A stretch of 64,000 nucleotides of DNA, from positions 1,054,001 to 1,118,000 of the forward strand of contig NZ_JACVMN010000001.1 in the NCBI RefSeq assembly GCF_014698935.1, read 5' to 3'. The notes under the pieces were generated by a model. The model made no database searches. It was given only the letters and a program-made list of their open reading frames with translations, and was not told the origin of the DNA. This document shows, piece by piece, positions 26,739-36,058 of the stretch. Both the position numbers and the translations under genes were made by a program. How positions within the stretch are numbered: position 1 is the first letter of the stretch; each line of letters begins with the position of its first letter. Origin of the DNA: Flagellimonas sp. S3867 (lineage in GTDB: Bacteria; Bacteroidota; Bacteroidia; Flavobacteriales; Flavobacteriaceae).

Positions 26739-27908
26739 GTGATTCATAAAAACAGAGCTGCCAAAAATTATTATCAATTAAAGACAATTGCCATTGTCTT
26801 TCTACTTATGCTAGTCCATATGGGATGTACAGAAACTTCGAGAAAAAAAGGGATTGTAGAAACCCCTTTTGGAACAACCAAAGACGGAAAGAAAGTAACC
26901 CATTTCCAATTGACCAACGAATCAGGAATGTCTGTTGGGATTATAAATTATGGTGGGATTATTACAAGCATCGAAGTTCCAGATCGGCATAATGTTTTTG
27001 GCGATGTAGTGCTAGGACATGACAACATCAAGGATTATGAAGAAAAGAGTGATTTTTTTGGTTGTATTGTGGGAAGGTTTGGAAATCGTATAGCCCATGG
27101 AAAATTTAGTTTGGACAGCACGGAATACAAGCTGTTCCTGAACAATAATGGGCATACGCTCCATGGAGGGCAAAAAGGATTTGATAAACAGGTGTGGGAG
27201 GCCAAATCTTTTGAGAACCAAAACAATCTTGGGGTCGTACTCACGCATATCAGTGCTGATGGGGAAGAAGGTTATCCGGGCACATTGGAATGCCAAGTAA
27301 CCTATACTCTTACGGTGGATAATGGGCTGCAAATAGATTATCTGGCCAAAACCCATAAGACCACGGTACTAAATTTGACCAATCATACGTATTTCAATCT
27401 TAAGGATGGAGGCAAATCCCCTATTTTAGATCATGAGTTGCAAATTAAGGCATCTAATTACACTCCTGTGGATGCGGGGTTGATCCCCACTGGCGAGATT
27501 GGCCCAGTGGCTGGAACCCCTTTCGATTTTACCCAACCCACACCGATTGGAAAAAGAATCGATGCTAAGCATGCACAGCTTGATTTTGGGCTCGGATACG
27601 ACCATAACTATGTTCTAGATAGTAAACAGGATGCCTTGGAATTCGTTTCGAGCGTGGTTGAACCAGAATCAGGAAGAATTCTTGAAGTACTAACCACCGA
27701 ACCTGGGGTCCAGTTTTATTCAGGCAATTTCTTAAATGGAAATATCACTGGGAAAAACGACATCACGTATCAACATAGAACAGGATTTTGCTTGGAAACC
27801 CAGCATTTTCCAGATTCACCAAATCAACCTCATTTCCCTTCAACTGTGCTGAAACCGGGGGAAACCTATAAAAGTACCACGGTTTATCGATTCAAAATAA
27901 AAGATTGA
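26739..27908 (+). CDS. galM: Exported aldose 1-epimerase (galactose mutarotase), lipoprotein
   Basis: 389 residues. Interconverts alpha and beta anomers of aldoses. The family's substrate and catalytic motifs are present: GNRIAHGKF, HTLHGG, NLTNHTYFNL (catalytic His) and FCLETQHFPDSPNQP (catalytic Glu). The N-terminus is unusual for this normally cytosolic enzyme: a basic stretch then IVFLLMLVHMGC, a lipobox, so it is an exported lipoprotein. The only early start is GTG at 26739. It converges with the TIM-barrel gene (20-base gap). Anomer conversion outside the cytoplasm would suit feeding of a sugar importer. Confidence 0.9.
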   Translation: MIHKNRAAKNYYQLKTIAIVFLLMLVHMGCTETSRKKGIVETPFGTTKDGKKVTHFQLTNESGMSVGIINYGGIITSIEVPDRHNVFGDVVLGHDNIKDYEEKSDFFGCIVGRFGNRIAHGKFSLDSTEYKLFLNNNGHTLHGGQKGFDKQVWEAKSFENQNNLGVVLTHISADGEEGYPGTLECQVTYTLTVDNGLQIDYLAKTHKTTVLNLTNHTYFNLKDGGKSPILDHELQIKASNYTPVDAGLIPTGEIGPVAGTPFDFTQPTPIGKRIDAKHAQLDFGLGYDHNYVLDSKQDALEFVSSVVEPESGRILEVLTTEPGVQFYSGNFLNGNITGKNDITYQHRTGFCLETQHFPDSPNQPHFPSTVLKPGETYKSTTVYRFKIKD

Positions 27909-27927
27909 CCAAAATCAATATCCGCAA

Positions 27928-28845
27928 TCAAAGAAAATTGTCGCTCTCCATATAGGCTTCAATCACCCTTTTCTCTCCTTCTTTGCCTTTAATGGAATTT
28001 CCATGTTCCATACCCAAAATGCCTTTAAAGTCTTTACTATGGATGAACTTGAAGACATTCTTATAATTTATTTCGCCCGAGGTGGGCTCATTCCGACCAG
28101 GATTATCCCCAATTTGGAAATAGGCAATTTCATCCCAACATGCTTCAATATTTGGGATAAGGTTCCCTTCTTGGATTTGTTGATGGTAAATGTCAAAAAG
28201 AATTTTGCAGGATGGCGAATCAACCGCCTTGCAAATTTCAAAGGCTTGTGGGCTTTCTGAAAGGAAAAGTCCTGGATGGTTCCTAAAGTTTAAAGGTTCC
28301 AAAACCATTACTAGGCCATGAGGCTCCAAAATATCCGATGCTCTTTTTAAGGATTCCACAACATGTGCTGTCTGATAGCCCATATTCTGTCTTAAATCAA
28401 CATGCCCTGGAACAACGGTCATCCATTTGGCATTTACTCTTTTGGCCACTTCAACCGACTCTTTGATTTGGGAAAGAAACTCATCTCTTAGATTTAAATC
28501 ACCATTAGCAAGATTCGGTTTTTGCCAATAAATTTTGTGTGCCACAAAGACACCCATGGAAATACCCTTATTTTCCATGGTGGAAGCCATTTTTTTCTGG
28601 AGGTCAAGGGTTCTTCCCTTCATACCATTATCCTCAAAAGCGGTGAATCCCTGGTCGGCCATAAAGTTCAGCTGATCTATAGGGTCTTTGCCTGCATGGT
28701 TTTGGAACATTCCTAAATGTGGAGCGTATTTCAAATTGAAATCCCTATATAGTGGTGTATTTTCCTTTTGCCCCATCATCATTCCCGGAACCATTCCCAA
28801 GGCTGAGGTGGCCGCTATGGAGCTTACAAAATTTCTTCGTTTCAT
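27928..28845 (-). CDS. Tat-exported TIM-barrel sugar isomerase/epimerase-like protein
   Basis: 305 residues. The N-terminus MKRRNFVSSIAATSALGMVPG is a twin-arginine signal. The body is an AP-endonuclease-2-type TIM barrel related to hydroxypyruvate isomerase, with VLEPLNFRNHPGLFL and ILFDIYHQQIQEGNL giving the metal-binding glutamate and histidine pattern and GILGMEHGNSIKG at the end. Substrate is not evident: the superfamily includes hydroxypyruvate isomerase, sugar epimerases and myo-inosose dehydratase. Third gene of an operon with an oxidoreductase and an SUMF1-like protein (18-base gap). Confidence 0.87.
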   Translation of the reverse strand: MKRRNFVSSIAATSALGMVPGMMMGQKENTPLYRDFNLKYAPHLGMFQNHAGKDPIDQLNFMADQGFTAFEDNGMKGRTLDLQKKMASTMENKGISMGVFVAHKIYWQKPNLANGDLNLRDEFLSQIKESVEVAKRVNAKWMTVVPGHVDLRQNMGYQTAHVVESLKRASDILEPHGLVMVLEPLNFRNHPGLFLSESPQAFEICKAVDSPSCKILFDIYHQQIQEGNLIPNIEACWDEIAYFQIGDNPGRNEPTSGEINYKNVFKFIHSKDFKGILGMEHGNSIKGKEGEKRVIEAYMESDNFL

Positions 28846-28863
28846 TTTTTGTGTTTTATTATC

Positions 28864-30210
28864 TTATGAAAATTTCGTTACTCCTGGAACAGGAATTTTA
28901 TACTTTCCATCTGCATCGGGTAATGTGGGGGCAATCGAATCCCAATCAAGATTATCTGGCACCAATTGCAAATCAGAGTTTAATGCCTGGTCCCAGGTAA
29001 TCATATCTCCTGAATAGGTAGCCATTCTGCCCATTATGGCTGTTAGCGTAGATTTAGCTCCATTTTCGGCATCCGCCAATACCTCTGACTTACTTCTTAT
29101 TGCAGCAAAAAGTCTATCGTGCTCAACTTGATATGGATTCGGATCTTGTTGACCTTCGTTTTGCTTTTCATAATTGAACTTTTCAGTGCCATTCAAATCC
29201 GTGATGATTCCCTTGCTGATAACAACACCTCCGTTGCTTCCTTGAAAAGCTTCATCAACTCTGTTGTGACATCCTTTTTGATGCCTACATTGACTGGATA
29301 TGACTGCTCCTGTCGGATATGTGAACTCTACAAAATGGTGATCAAAAATCTCACCATGGTCCTTTCCGTTACGTGCTTCTCTACCACCCATTCCCTGTGC
29401 TTGAGTAGGGTATTCCCCAATGAACCAATTGGCAACATCGATATTATGTATATGTTGCTCTAAAATGTGGTCACCACATAGCCAATTGAAATAGTACCAA
29501 TTGCGCATTTGATACTCCAGTTCACTTTGGCCCTTTTGTCGTTCTCTTACCCATACTCCTCCACTATTCCAATACACCTGACCTGAAACAATCTTGCCCA
29601 TGGTTCCCTGTTTGACCTGGTCAAGGATGTTAATGTATTTTTTCTGGTAATGTCTTTGAAGTCCTACGACAACGTTCAATTTCTTTTCCTTGGCCAATTT
29701 TGCTGTTTTTAGCACACGTCTTACACCTACTGGGTCAGTTGCTACAGGTTTTTCCATAAACACATGCTTATCCTGTGAAATTGCATATTCGAAATGCAAC
29801 GGACGAAATCCTGGAGGTGTAGCTAGTACAACAACGTCTGCCATATCTATGGCTTTTTTGTATGCATTGAATCCAACAAATTGGTTTTTTTCCTTGACTT
29901 TGATTTTTCGTTCTCCTTCGAAATGCTCTTGAATCGCACCGAGGCTACCTTGCAATCTATCCTTGAAAGCATCTGCCATAGCCACCAACTCCACATCTGC
30001 ATCAGCGGTAAGTGCCTGAACTGTGGCGCCTGTACCTCTTCCACCGCAACCAACCACGGCAAGCTTTAGTTTTTCCACCTTTCCTGTTTGGGCCATTGCT
30101 TCAAATGGGATGCTACTGGCCAATATTCCACCGGTAACCAGTCCCGTAGTTTTTACGAACGATCTTCTAGTTACGGAATCGTTCTTTTTGTTTGTTCCTT
30201 GATTGTCCAT
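28864..30210 (-). CDS. Tat-exported Gfo/Idh/MocA family oxidoreductase
   Basis: 448 residues. The Tat motif TRRSFVK lies at about residues 14-20. The Rossmann fold motif VVGCGGRGTGA comes next, then the family's conserved EKPVATDPVGVRRVL with the catalytic lysine. Members oxidise or reduce sugars and inositols with tightly bound or free NAD(P). Export with folded cofactor through Tat is common in Bacteroidota members of this family. It lies 6 bases after the SUMF1-like gene and 18 before the TIM-barrel gene, one operon. The substrate is unknown, but an exported sugar redox/isomerisation pair is implied. Confidence 0.9.
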   Translation of the reverse strand: MDNQGTNKKNDSVTRRSFVKTTGLVTGGILASSIPFEAMAQTGKVEKLKLAVVGCGGRGTGATVQALTADADVELVAMADAFKDRLQGSLGAIQEHFEGERKIKVKEKNQFVGFNAYKKAIDMADVVVLATPPGFRPLHFEYAISQDKHVFMEKPVATDPVGVRRVLKTAKLAKEKKLNVVVGLQRHYQKKYINILDQVKQGTMGKIVSGQVYWNSGGVWVRERQKGQSELEYQMRNWYYFNWLCGDHILEQHIHNIDVANWFIGEYPTQAQGMGGREARNGKDHGEIFDHHFVEFTYPTGAVISSQCRHQKGCHNRVDEAFQGSNGGVVISKGIITDLNGTEKFNYEKQNEGQQDPNPYQVEHDRLFAAIRSKSEVLADAENGAKSTLTAIMGRMATYSGDMITWDQALNSDLQLVPDNLDWDSIAPTLPDADGKYKIPVPGVTKFS

Positions 30211-30216
30211 GTTATT

Positions 30217-31236
30217 TTAGTTTGTGTGTTTTTTCTTCCAATAAATTTTTTGCTCCTTTTGGCTAGGTGTGTCATACGGTCGTACAATCCTAAAACCAAC
30301 AAATTGTGCATCGGTATGCCACCATTTGCTCTTTGGAATTTGCGGATCTCTAACTTTCCACCGTTTTTCTGAATATCCTCTTGAGGCATTCCTCAATTTT
30401 TCAGCGCTATCCTTCCACGAACCACCTCTAACAACCCTTGGGTAGGTTTTCATAGGTTTAATGAATGGGTTTTGTGTTCGGTTACCGCTTCGCTCATTAT
30501 ATAGGTCTGGGTCATAGGCATCCAATGTCCATTCTGCAACATTTCCATGCATATCATGTAGTCCCCAGGGATTCGGTTTCTTCTGCCCTACTTTTTGATA
30601 TTTATTTTGACTGTTTTTGGAATACCAGGCGTAATCGCCCAATTGACCAACATTATCCCCAAAGGAATAAATAGTCTGTGTCCCGGCCCTACAGGCATAT
30701 TCCCATTCTGCCTCGGTAGGAAGTCTATAAAAATTCCCTGTTTTTGCCGATAACCATTCACAGAACTTGGATGCAGCGTATTGGGTCATACATATGGCAG
30801 GGTATCCATCTGTCCCCATTCCAAAACTCATTTCCACGTAAGGTGTTGTGGCACCGGAAACCGCATCAATATCTAGAGAAACTTCTTTGCCTTTAGAAGT
30901 GCCTGCCTTTATATTGTCAATGTCCCTTGACATGAACAATTGATACAAATCCCACGTAATTTCCAACTCTGCCATCCAAAAAGGGGCAATTTCCACCTCG
31001 TGTAAGGGGCCCTCATCGGTAGACCTGCCTTTTTCGGAACTAGGGCTACCCATTGAAAAACGGCCACCCGGTATGGGTTTCATGGATATGGTTAAATCTG
31101 TTCCAGATATTTTCTGCTTATACGCTTCAAAAGACTTCTTCTGACCCTGAACGTTAACAGTAAAAACACAAACAGATACTATAATTAAAGAATGTATGAC
31201 TCTATTCTTCTTTTTTGACATATTCTTTTTGGTCAT
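30217..31236 (-). CDS. SUMF1/formylglycine-enzyme-like exported protein lacking catalytic cysteines
   Basis: 339 residues from the ATG at 31236; a GTG at 31254 would add six. Signal peptide ending VNVQGQ. The body has the FGE-sulfatase fold: GGRFSMGS, MAELEITWDLYQ, RLPTEAEWEYACRAG, NPWGLHDMHGNVAEWTLD and RVVRGGSWKDSAEKLRNASR. In true formylglycine-generating enzymes cysteines follow RGGSW; here they are absent. It is therefore a structural or binding relative (as in GldK or lectin-like members) or an enzyme with another chemistry. No sulfatase gene lies in the window. First gene of the three-gene operon. Confidence 0.87.
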   Translation of the reverse strand: MTKKNMSKKKNRVIHSLIIVSVCVFTVNVQGQKKSFEAYKQKISGTDLTISMKPIPGGRFSMGSPSSEKGRSTDEGPLHEVEIAPFWMAELEITWDLYQLFMSRDIDNIKAGTSKGKEVSLDIDAVSGATTPYVEMSFGMGTDGYPAICMTQYAASKFCEWLSAKTGNFYRLPTEAEWEYACRAGTQTIYSFGDNVGQLGDYAWYSKNSQNKYQKVGQKKPNPWGLHDMHGNVAEWTLDAYDPDLYNERSGNRTQNPFIKPMKTYPRVVRGGSWKDSAEKLRNASRGYSEKRWKVRDPQIPKSKWWHTDAQFVGFRIVRPYDTPSQKEQKIYWKKKHTN

Positions 31237-31808
31237 TTTTGATTTGATATACACAATTTGGATGTAACTCTGTGTCTGTCAAAGTTATCCTATGGCGTGG
31301 CATTTAGCTACCGAATAAACCACTTTGAGCAATACTTTTTTTGCCCAATACCTTTATCGGGGTTTATTTTGAAACAAAATGATATTCCCAGTGCATATTT
31401 TGGCTCAATGTCAATAATGAACTGATGATTACAATTCTTCTAAAGTAGTACACCTGAGCAACCAAAAACCTTATAAATTTACATCAAAGTCGATTATCTT
31501 CTTAGGATAGGCTTTGGCATGGATTACCACGAGCTATGGTAATCTTCACTGAAATACAGATTTAATCTTCCAGTTTTAATTTTTCATCCTATTTAATACA
31601 CCCGGAATTTTAACCTGCTATTTCCGTAGACCAAAAATTGATTTGCAGACACAAGGTGTTGGAATAGAAACATTTTTACCTATAAAAGATCCTGCAATGG
31701 TAACCTTTTTTTGACCTATATGCTTTGTTTCACGAATCCTACATTTATGTAAAAATGAATGCGCTCAAACATCAAAATCATTTATAACAACAAAATATTG
31801 GAGGCTTG
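31237..31808. other. 572-base gap without a recognised gene
   Basis: No intact gene. An inverted repeat GATTACCA / TGGTAATC lies at 31522-31544 with a 7-base spacer and could be an operator. One plus-strand frame around 31575-31727 is open for about 44 codons (including LTCYFRRPKIDLQTQGVGIE) without a start or family match. The upstream region of the SUMF1-like operon must include its promoter, but I could not pin it. Confidence 0.5.
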
Positions 31809-32825
31809 TTATTCAACATGCCACAACGGAAACACATTGTTGGCCTGATTGTGGGTTAGTTGTTCCTGTTCTGTCCCATTTGCCCTAACGACAAATATTT
31901 GAAAATTATTGGAGTTTCTTTTAGAAGAAAATGCAATTTTGGTTCCGTCCGCAGACCAAGATGAGCCATAAAATATAGGCGGAGCCCCATCATAGTAAGG
32001 TACAAAAAGATTCTTTTTTGAGGTTTGATTCTGAGTTAAGTTTGTTCGCTGGCTTCCATTGATATTCATGGTATACAAATCGATATACTTTTTTTTGGCA
32101 TCGCGATGGATTACGTGGAAGGCTATTTTGCTATTATCCGGTGACCAAGAAAACCCAAACTCATCAATTTTGGGAGTATTGGTGATGTTTTTTACATTTT
32201 GTCCGTTTGCATCCATGATATAGATATCAGAATTGCCCGTTCTATCTGACCCAAACAAGATTTTTTTTCCATCTTGGGACCATTGAGGACCAAAATCAGA
32301 ACCTTTGGTATTGGAGATATTTACATCAGTTGATTGTTCAATGTCCATCAAAAATATTTCAAAATCACCTTGAAAATATGGAGCTCCTTTAGTATCTACT
32401 TTGTTATATGCCACTTTTTTTCCATTCGGAGACCAAGAACCTACATAAGTATAATGCGGCCCTTTGGTAAATCTTCGTTGTTGTGTGAAATCACTGTTGG
32501 CAATAGCTATTTTATAACCTCCATATTTATAGGTGCCAAAAATTACCTGTTTGCCGTCAGGGGAAAATTTCGGGGAGCTATTGGCTCTTCTAGGTACTGC
32601 ATCGAAGGTATGTTGTCTTAACTCTGACCCATCGGGATTTACAGAAAATATTTCGAAAGAGGGTATTTTTTTGCTTCCCATTTCAGAATCAAAATAAATA
32701 CGTTCGCTTTTTCGCTGTTGCCCAACACATGAAGAAACAACCAATGTTGTCATAACTAACATTAGTGTAATCCCATCATTGTACATTGGTATAACATTAA
32801 TCCATATCTTTTTGAAGGAAATCAT
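31809..32825 (-). CDS. PD40 (TolB-like) propeller lipoprotein
   Basis: 338 residues from the ATG at 32825; the preceding eight codons begin with TTG. The signal ends LVVSSC (lipobox). Five or six PD40 blades follow, each with the FSPDGKQVIF-type core: KFSPDGKQVIFGT, SWSPNGKKVAYNK, QWSQDGKKILFGS, SWSPDNSKIAFHV and SWSADGTKIAFSS. It resembles TolB-type propellers but is monomeric lipoprotein-like and lacks the TolB N-terminal domain. A similar protein lies at 36059-37015, on the other side of the LytTR system, and they may be two outputs or sensors of the same system. Confidence 0.87.
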   Translation of the reverse strand: MISFKKIWINVIPMYNDGITLMLVMTTLVVSSCVGQQRKSERIYFDSEMGSKKIPSFEIFSVNPDGSELRQHTFDAVPRRANSSPKFSPDGKQVIFGTYKYGGYKIAIANSDFTQQRRFTKGPHYTYVGSWSPNGKKVAYNKVDTKGAPYFQGDFEIFLMDIEQSTDVNISNTKGSDFGPQWSQDGKKILFGSDRTGNSDIYIMDANGQNVKNITNTPKIDEFGFSWSPDNSKIAFHVIHRDAKKKYIDLYTMNINGSQRTNLTQNQTSKKNLFVPYYDGAPPIFYGSSWSADGTKIAFSSKRNSNNFQIFVVRANGTEQEQLTHNQANNVFPLWHVE

Positions 32826-32933
32826 AACCAAGTATTTTGTTTTATCCAAATTACTTGTGAATCCCGATTTGGGAACATTTTTTGTGATATACAGTGAAAA
32901 TTGGGTTAAAAAAGAGGGTTAACAATAAGGTTC

Positions 32934-33704
32934 CTACCCACTTATTTCTTCCAGATACCTTATAATATTTGTTTTATAAGACCTGCCCGAGGTAAATTCC
33001 AAGCCCGTTTTAAGTTTGATTTTATAGTAGGAATTGCCCAAATAAAAACATCCCCTAATGTATCTCTTGTTAAGTATCAAGGATCTATGAATGCGCATAA
33101 ATTCTTCTGGGGATAGTTCATTTTCAAGGGCATTCATCGTACCTCTATAAAGAAATTTTGTGCTTGCTGTATGGAGCTCCAGATAATTACCTTCCGATTT
33201 TATATTTATGATATCCTCCGTGCAGATGTTCAGTAATCTTCCATTTTTTTTGATTTTGAACTCAGTGCGATGATCTGCTTCTTTTTCTTGATCAATTTCT
33301 TTGAGAAGGTTGTTTAGTTTCTGGCCCAATTCATAAGTTTTATCGGTTTTCTTGAGAGATGTTATTCTTTTTATGGATGTATCCAATCGCTCTTGGTCAA
33401 AAGGCTTTAACAAATAGTCCACCGCATTGATTTCAAATGCTTTTAAGGCAAATGACTCAAGGGCAGTCGTAAAAATTACATGGGGTATCTTTTTTATCCT
33501 GTTTAACACCGAAAAGCCATTTAGGTCTGGCATTTGAATGTCCAGAAAAATGAAATCCGGTTCTTTCAACTTAATAGTTTCAATGGCTTCCCTTCCATTA
33601 CGGCTTTCACCTACGATCAAAACATTATGGTGCTTTTCAAGCAACTTATGCAAGCGTTGTCTAGCTAGATACTCATCATCAATTATAACACATCTCAATT
33701 TCAT
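32934..33704 (-). CDS. LytTR-type response regulator
   Basis: 256 residues. Receiver domain 1-120 with acidic D9/D10, phosphoacceptor Asp55 (IFLDIQMPDLNG) and the K of LLKPFD. A LytTR DNA-binding domain at about 150-253 has NIKSEGNYLELHT, MRIHRSLILNKRYI and the tail. LytTR domains bind direct repeats 20-23 bp apart. The sensor-kinase gene precedes it immediately: its stop is followed directly by this ATG. The likely targets are the flanking PD40 genes. Confidence 0.95.
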   Translation of the reverse strand: MKLRCVIIDDEYLARQRLHKLLEKHHNVLIVGESRNGREAIETIKLKEPDFIFLDIQMPDLNGFSVLNRIKKIPHVIFTTALESFALKAFEINAVDYLLKPFDQERLDTSIKRITSLKKTDKTYELGQKLNNLLKEIDQEKEADHRTEFKIKKNGRLLNICTEDIINIKSEGNYLELHTASTKFLYRGTMNALENELSPEEFMRIHRSLILNKRYIRGCFYLGNSYYKIKLKTGLEFTSGRSYKTNIIRYLEEISG

Positions 33705-34805
33705 TTAAATGGTCTTATAGGGAATCTGAATCTTCGCTATATACAAATCAGAGGATGTTGTCCCCGCTTCAAATGTGAACTGGTCGCCATAAATGCCCTC
33801 CAACCGTCTTCTACTATTTTTAAGTCCTAATCCCGTACCTTTTTCATGAAGTGGTTGTTCCATATGTTCTAAGGAATTTGATATTTGAATCTTAAGATAA
33901 CTTCCTCCCTTATCATTAATTCTTTCTACCCAAATATTGATTTTCCCATTCTCAGTAGCTGGCACCACCCCATATTTGATTGCATTTTCCACCAAGGGTT
34001 GTACTATCATATTCGGAATTTTGGCATCCAACACATCTTTGGGTATATAATATTCAATTTGCATCTTATCCATGTAACGAATTTGTTCTAAATCCAAATA
34101 GTGTTTAATAAATTCCATTTCTTGCTGCACGGTGGTCATCTGTTCCATTTCACTTTCCAATAAACTTCTGAGCAGGGTTCCTATTTTGGTCAACATCTTT
34201 TGTGCCTTCTGGGTGTCAATGTCTATCATTGAGGAAATGGAATGTAACGTATTAAACAAAAAATGAGGGTGCAACTGCATCTGAAGCGTACTGATTTGGG
34301 CATTGATCAATGCCTGTTGATTTTTAAGGTATTGCTTTTGATAATCTGCTCCTACAAAAACCGCCATAATCACTAACAACTCTATAAAACTTGAAAAGCT
34401 ACCCACGGCCAAGGTTACCATACTGTTCGGACCAAAAAATTCCTTCATGTAGCCCGTTTCAATAAAATAGATAATGTCGTAGATTTTTATAGCTAGAATG
34501 CGATGCAGGTTCGATATCACTATCACACCAATCGCCAAACCAACCCATTTGAAAAAGGTTTTTCCGCTTATAGCTACTTTCCTAGAAATAATACTGACCC
34601 ATGGAGCAAGAATCAACCATAATGCATAGTTGATGAGTATCTTTAAACTGATGTAAAACCAACTAAAAGGAAAGTTATAATTGTTTACCAAATGATTGGT
34701 GTATTCCTTCGCAATAAAAAAAAAGCAGACAACCAATAAGGCTATTCCCATACTGCCAAAAGGAATGGGCATTTTTTTATAACTTTGAAGGAGTTGCTTA
34801 AACAT
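33705..34805 (-). CDS. LytS-family sensor histidine kinase
   Basis: 366 residues. Four or five membrane segments lie in the first 160 residues, with no extracytoplasmic sensor domain, followed by the His_kinase domain: phosphoacceptor motif QLHPHFLFNTLHSISSM, N-box PNMIVQPLVENAIKYG and G-box GTGLGLKNSRRRL. Residue lengths and layout fit the minimal LytS/YehU type found in Bacteroidota. Partner of the LytTR regulator directly downstream. The signal is not evident. Confidence 0.94.
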   Translation of the reverse strand: MFKQLLQSYKKMPIPFGSMGIALLVVCFFFIAKEYTNHLVNNYNFPFSWFYISLKILINYALWLILAPWVSIISRKVAISGKTFFKWVGLAIGVIVISNLHRILAIKIYDIIYFIETGYMKEFFGPNSMVTLAVGSFSSFIELLVIMAVFVGADYQKQYLKNQQALINAQISTLQMQLHPHFLFNTLHSISSMIDIDTQKAQKMLTKIGTLLRSLLESEMEQMTTVQQEMEFIKHYLDLEQIRYMDKMQIEYYIPKDVLDAKIPNMIVQPLVENAIKYGVVPATENGKINIWVERINDKGGSYLKIQISNSLEHMEQPLHEKGTGLGLKNSRRRLEGIYGDQFTFEAGTTSSDLYIAKIQIPYKTI

Positions 34806-34870
34806 ACTCTAATATTACCTTTCTAAGGTATAAAAAGGAACCATCAAATTCCCATTTTCATTTTTCCAAT

Positions 34871-35359
34871 ATGACACGAAATTTCTGTATTTCTGGTTTA
34901 CTTATTCTTTTATTGCTCATTTCTTCTTGTAAGGATGTTAAAAAGGAAAACTCAAATAACGAAGTTAAAACCGAACAACAACTAAAGGACATAAGTGAGC
35001 TATCATATCAGGAGATCTTTTATTTACTTCATGGTGAGGATGAATATGGCATTGATTACCACGGAGAAGTTTTTGGACAGGATGCTTCAGAAAAAGTAAG
35101 TCTGGTCAACTTAGAATCCAACGAATGTGGAAATAGAATAGTACTGCAAAGCAATGAAAATGAGAAATCCATTCAAGTAGCGATAAAAGTTTCATTCAGT
35201 TTTCCTGGAAATCCGGCAAATGAAATTCACCGCCTTTACACAGTGAAACCGGAAGAAACCACCCCGGTTGGCCATACCAAACTTTGCTACAAAGGTTTGG
35301 AATATGTAATACAACGGGAAGTGGTCTCAGCCGGCTTTAACGACCAAACGAAAAATTAA
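34871..35359 (+). CDS. Hypothetical lipoprotein
   Basis: 162 residues. Signal with lipobox LISSC (Cys20), then a charged linker. The mature part has two cysteines (NECGN, KLCYKG) and a beta-rich pattern but no recognised domain. Divergent from the sensor kinase and convergent, stop to stop, with the exported DinB-family gene. Its position in the two-component neighbourhood could indicate regulation by it, but there is no direct evidence. Confidence 0.7.
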   Translation: MTRNFCISGLLILLLLISSCKDVKKENSNNEVKTEQQLKDISELSYQEIFYLLHGEDEYGIDYHGEVFGQDASEKVSLVNLESNECGNRIVLQSNENEKSIQVAIKVSFSFPGNPANEIHRLYTVKPEETTPVGHTKLCYKGLEYVIQREVVSAGFNDQTKN

Positions 35360-35878
35360 TCACCATCCACCTGTTGGTCCCGGTGCCACTCCTTTCAATC
35401 TTGTATAAATGGTGCTCTTGCCATGCTCACGCTGCAAATGGGATGTCATGATTAAAATCGACTGCAGTCGTGACATTTTTTTTCCAAAAAATTCGATTTC
35501 CTCAGCCAAATCCTCTTGACTCAGCTTTTGCATTCCCAATCGTATAAATGCGAAAGAATTTTCCGTTTGCTTTACTACTTCCTTTTTTTTCTTGGTCTCA
35601 GTCACAGGGTTTGGGTCTGGGGCTTGTAATTTGACCACGGATGCAAAAAGGTAGTTAGCCCCTGAAGTATGGGCTATTTGTTCCGCAAAATCGCGTAACT
35701 CCGTTGTTGGTTTAAAGGTGTAGTGAACTTCTGGCATTGCTTTGGCGGTTTCTACGACCATTTTGGTCATATCGTCCCAAGCCGTTACCAGGTTTTCGGT
35801 TTTCACCTGTGCTTTTGAATAACTAAAGAAAAGCACAAACAATAGGGCCAAATACCCTTTTATCATTGTTTTTTTCAT
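35360..35878 (-). CDS. Exported DinB-family protein
   Basis: 172 residues with a signal peptide ending SYSKAQ. The body is a four-helix DinB-type bundle with the metal-binding histidine pattern visible in EVHYTFKP, IAHTSGANYLF and HLQREHGKSTIYTRLKG. DinB/YfiT-like proteins are mostly thiol-related metalloenzymes with unknown substrates. Most are cytosolic, so the signal peptide is notable, but exported members occur in Bacteroidota. The last coding base abuts the stop of the lipoprotein gene on the plus strand. Confidence 0.85.
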   Translation of the reverse strand: MKKTMIKGYLALLFVLFFSYSKAQVKTENLVTAWDDMTKMVVETAKAMPEVHYTFKPTTELRDFAEQIAHTSGANYLFASVVKLQAPDPNPVTETKKKKEVVKQTENSFAFIRLGMQKLSQEDLAEEIEFFGKKMSRLQSILIMTSHLQREHGKSTIYTRLKGVAPGPTGGW

Positions 35879-36058
35879 GAAATGTGATTTTAATTTAGCC
35901 CAATATAGAGCCGTTAAAACACCTTTGATACCCTAATGTGACCAACTTTTCTTTTTGGGACAAAGGTTGAATTTTACTTTCATTCATCACAATATAGACT
36001 GTCTGTCACATTCAACTATTGCAACATCAGCTACTGAGTTAGATTGCCGAAAATTTTA

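Noticed and set aside
30217..31236. Active formylglycine-generating enzyme for sulfatases
   Set aside because: The catalytic cysteines after the RGGSW motif are absent and no sulfatase gene lies in the window.
31575..31727. Small protein gene in the 31.2-31.8 kb gap
   Set aside because: The open frame of about 44 codons lacks a start codon and any recognised motif.
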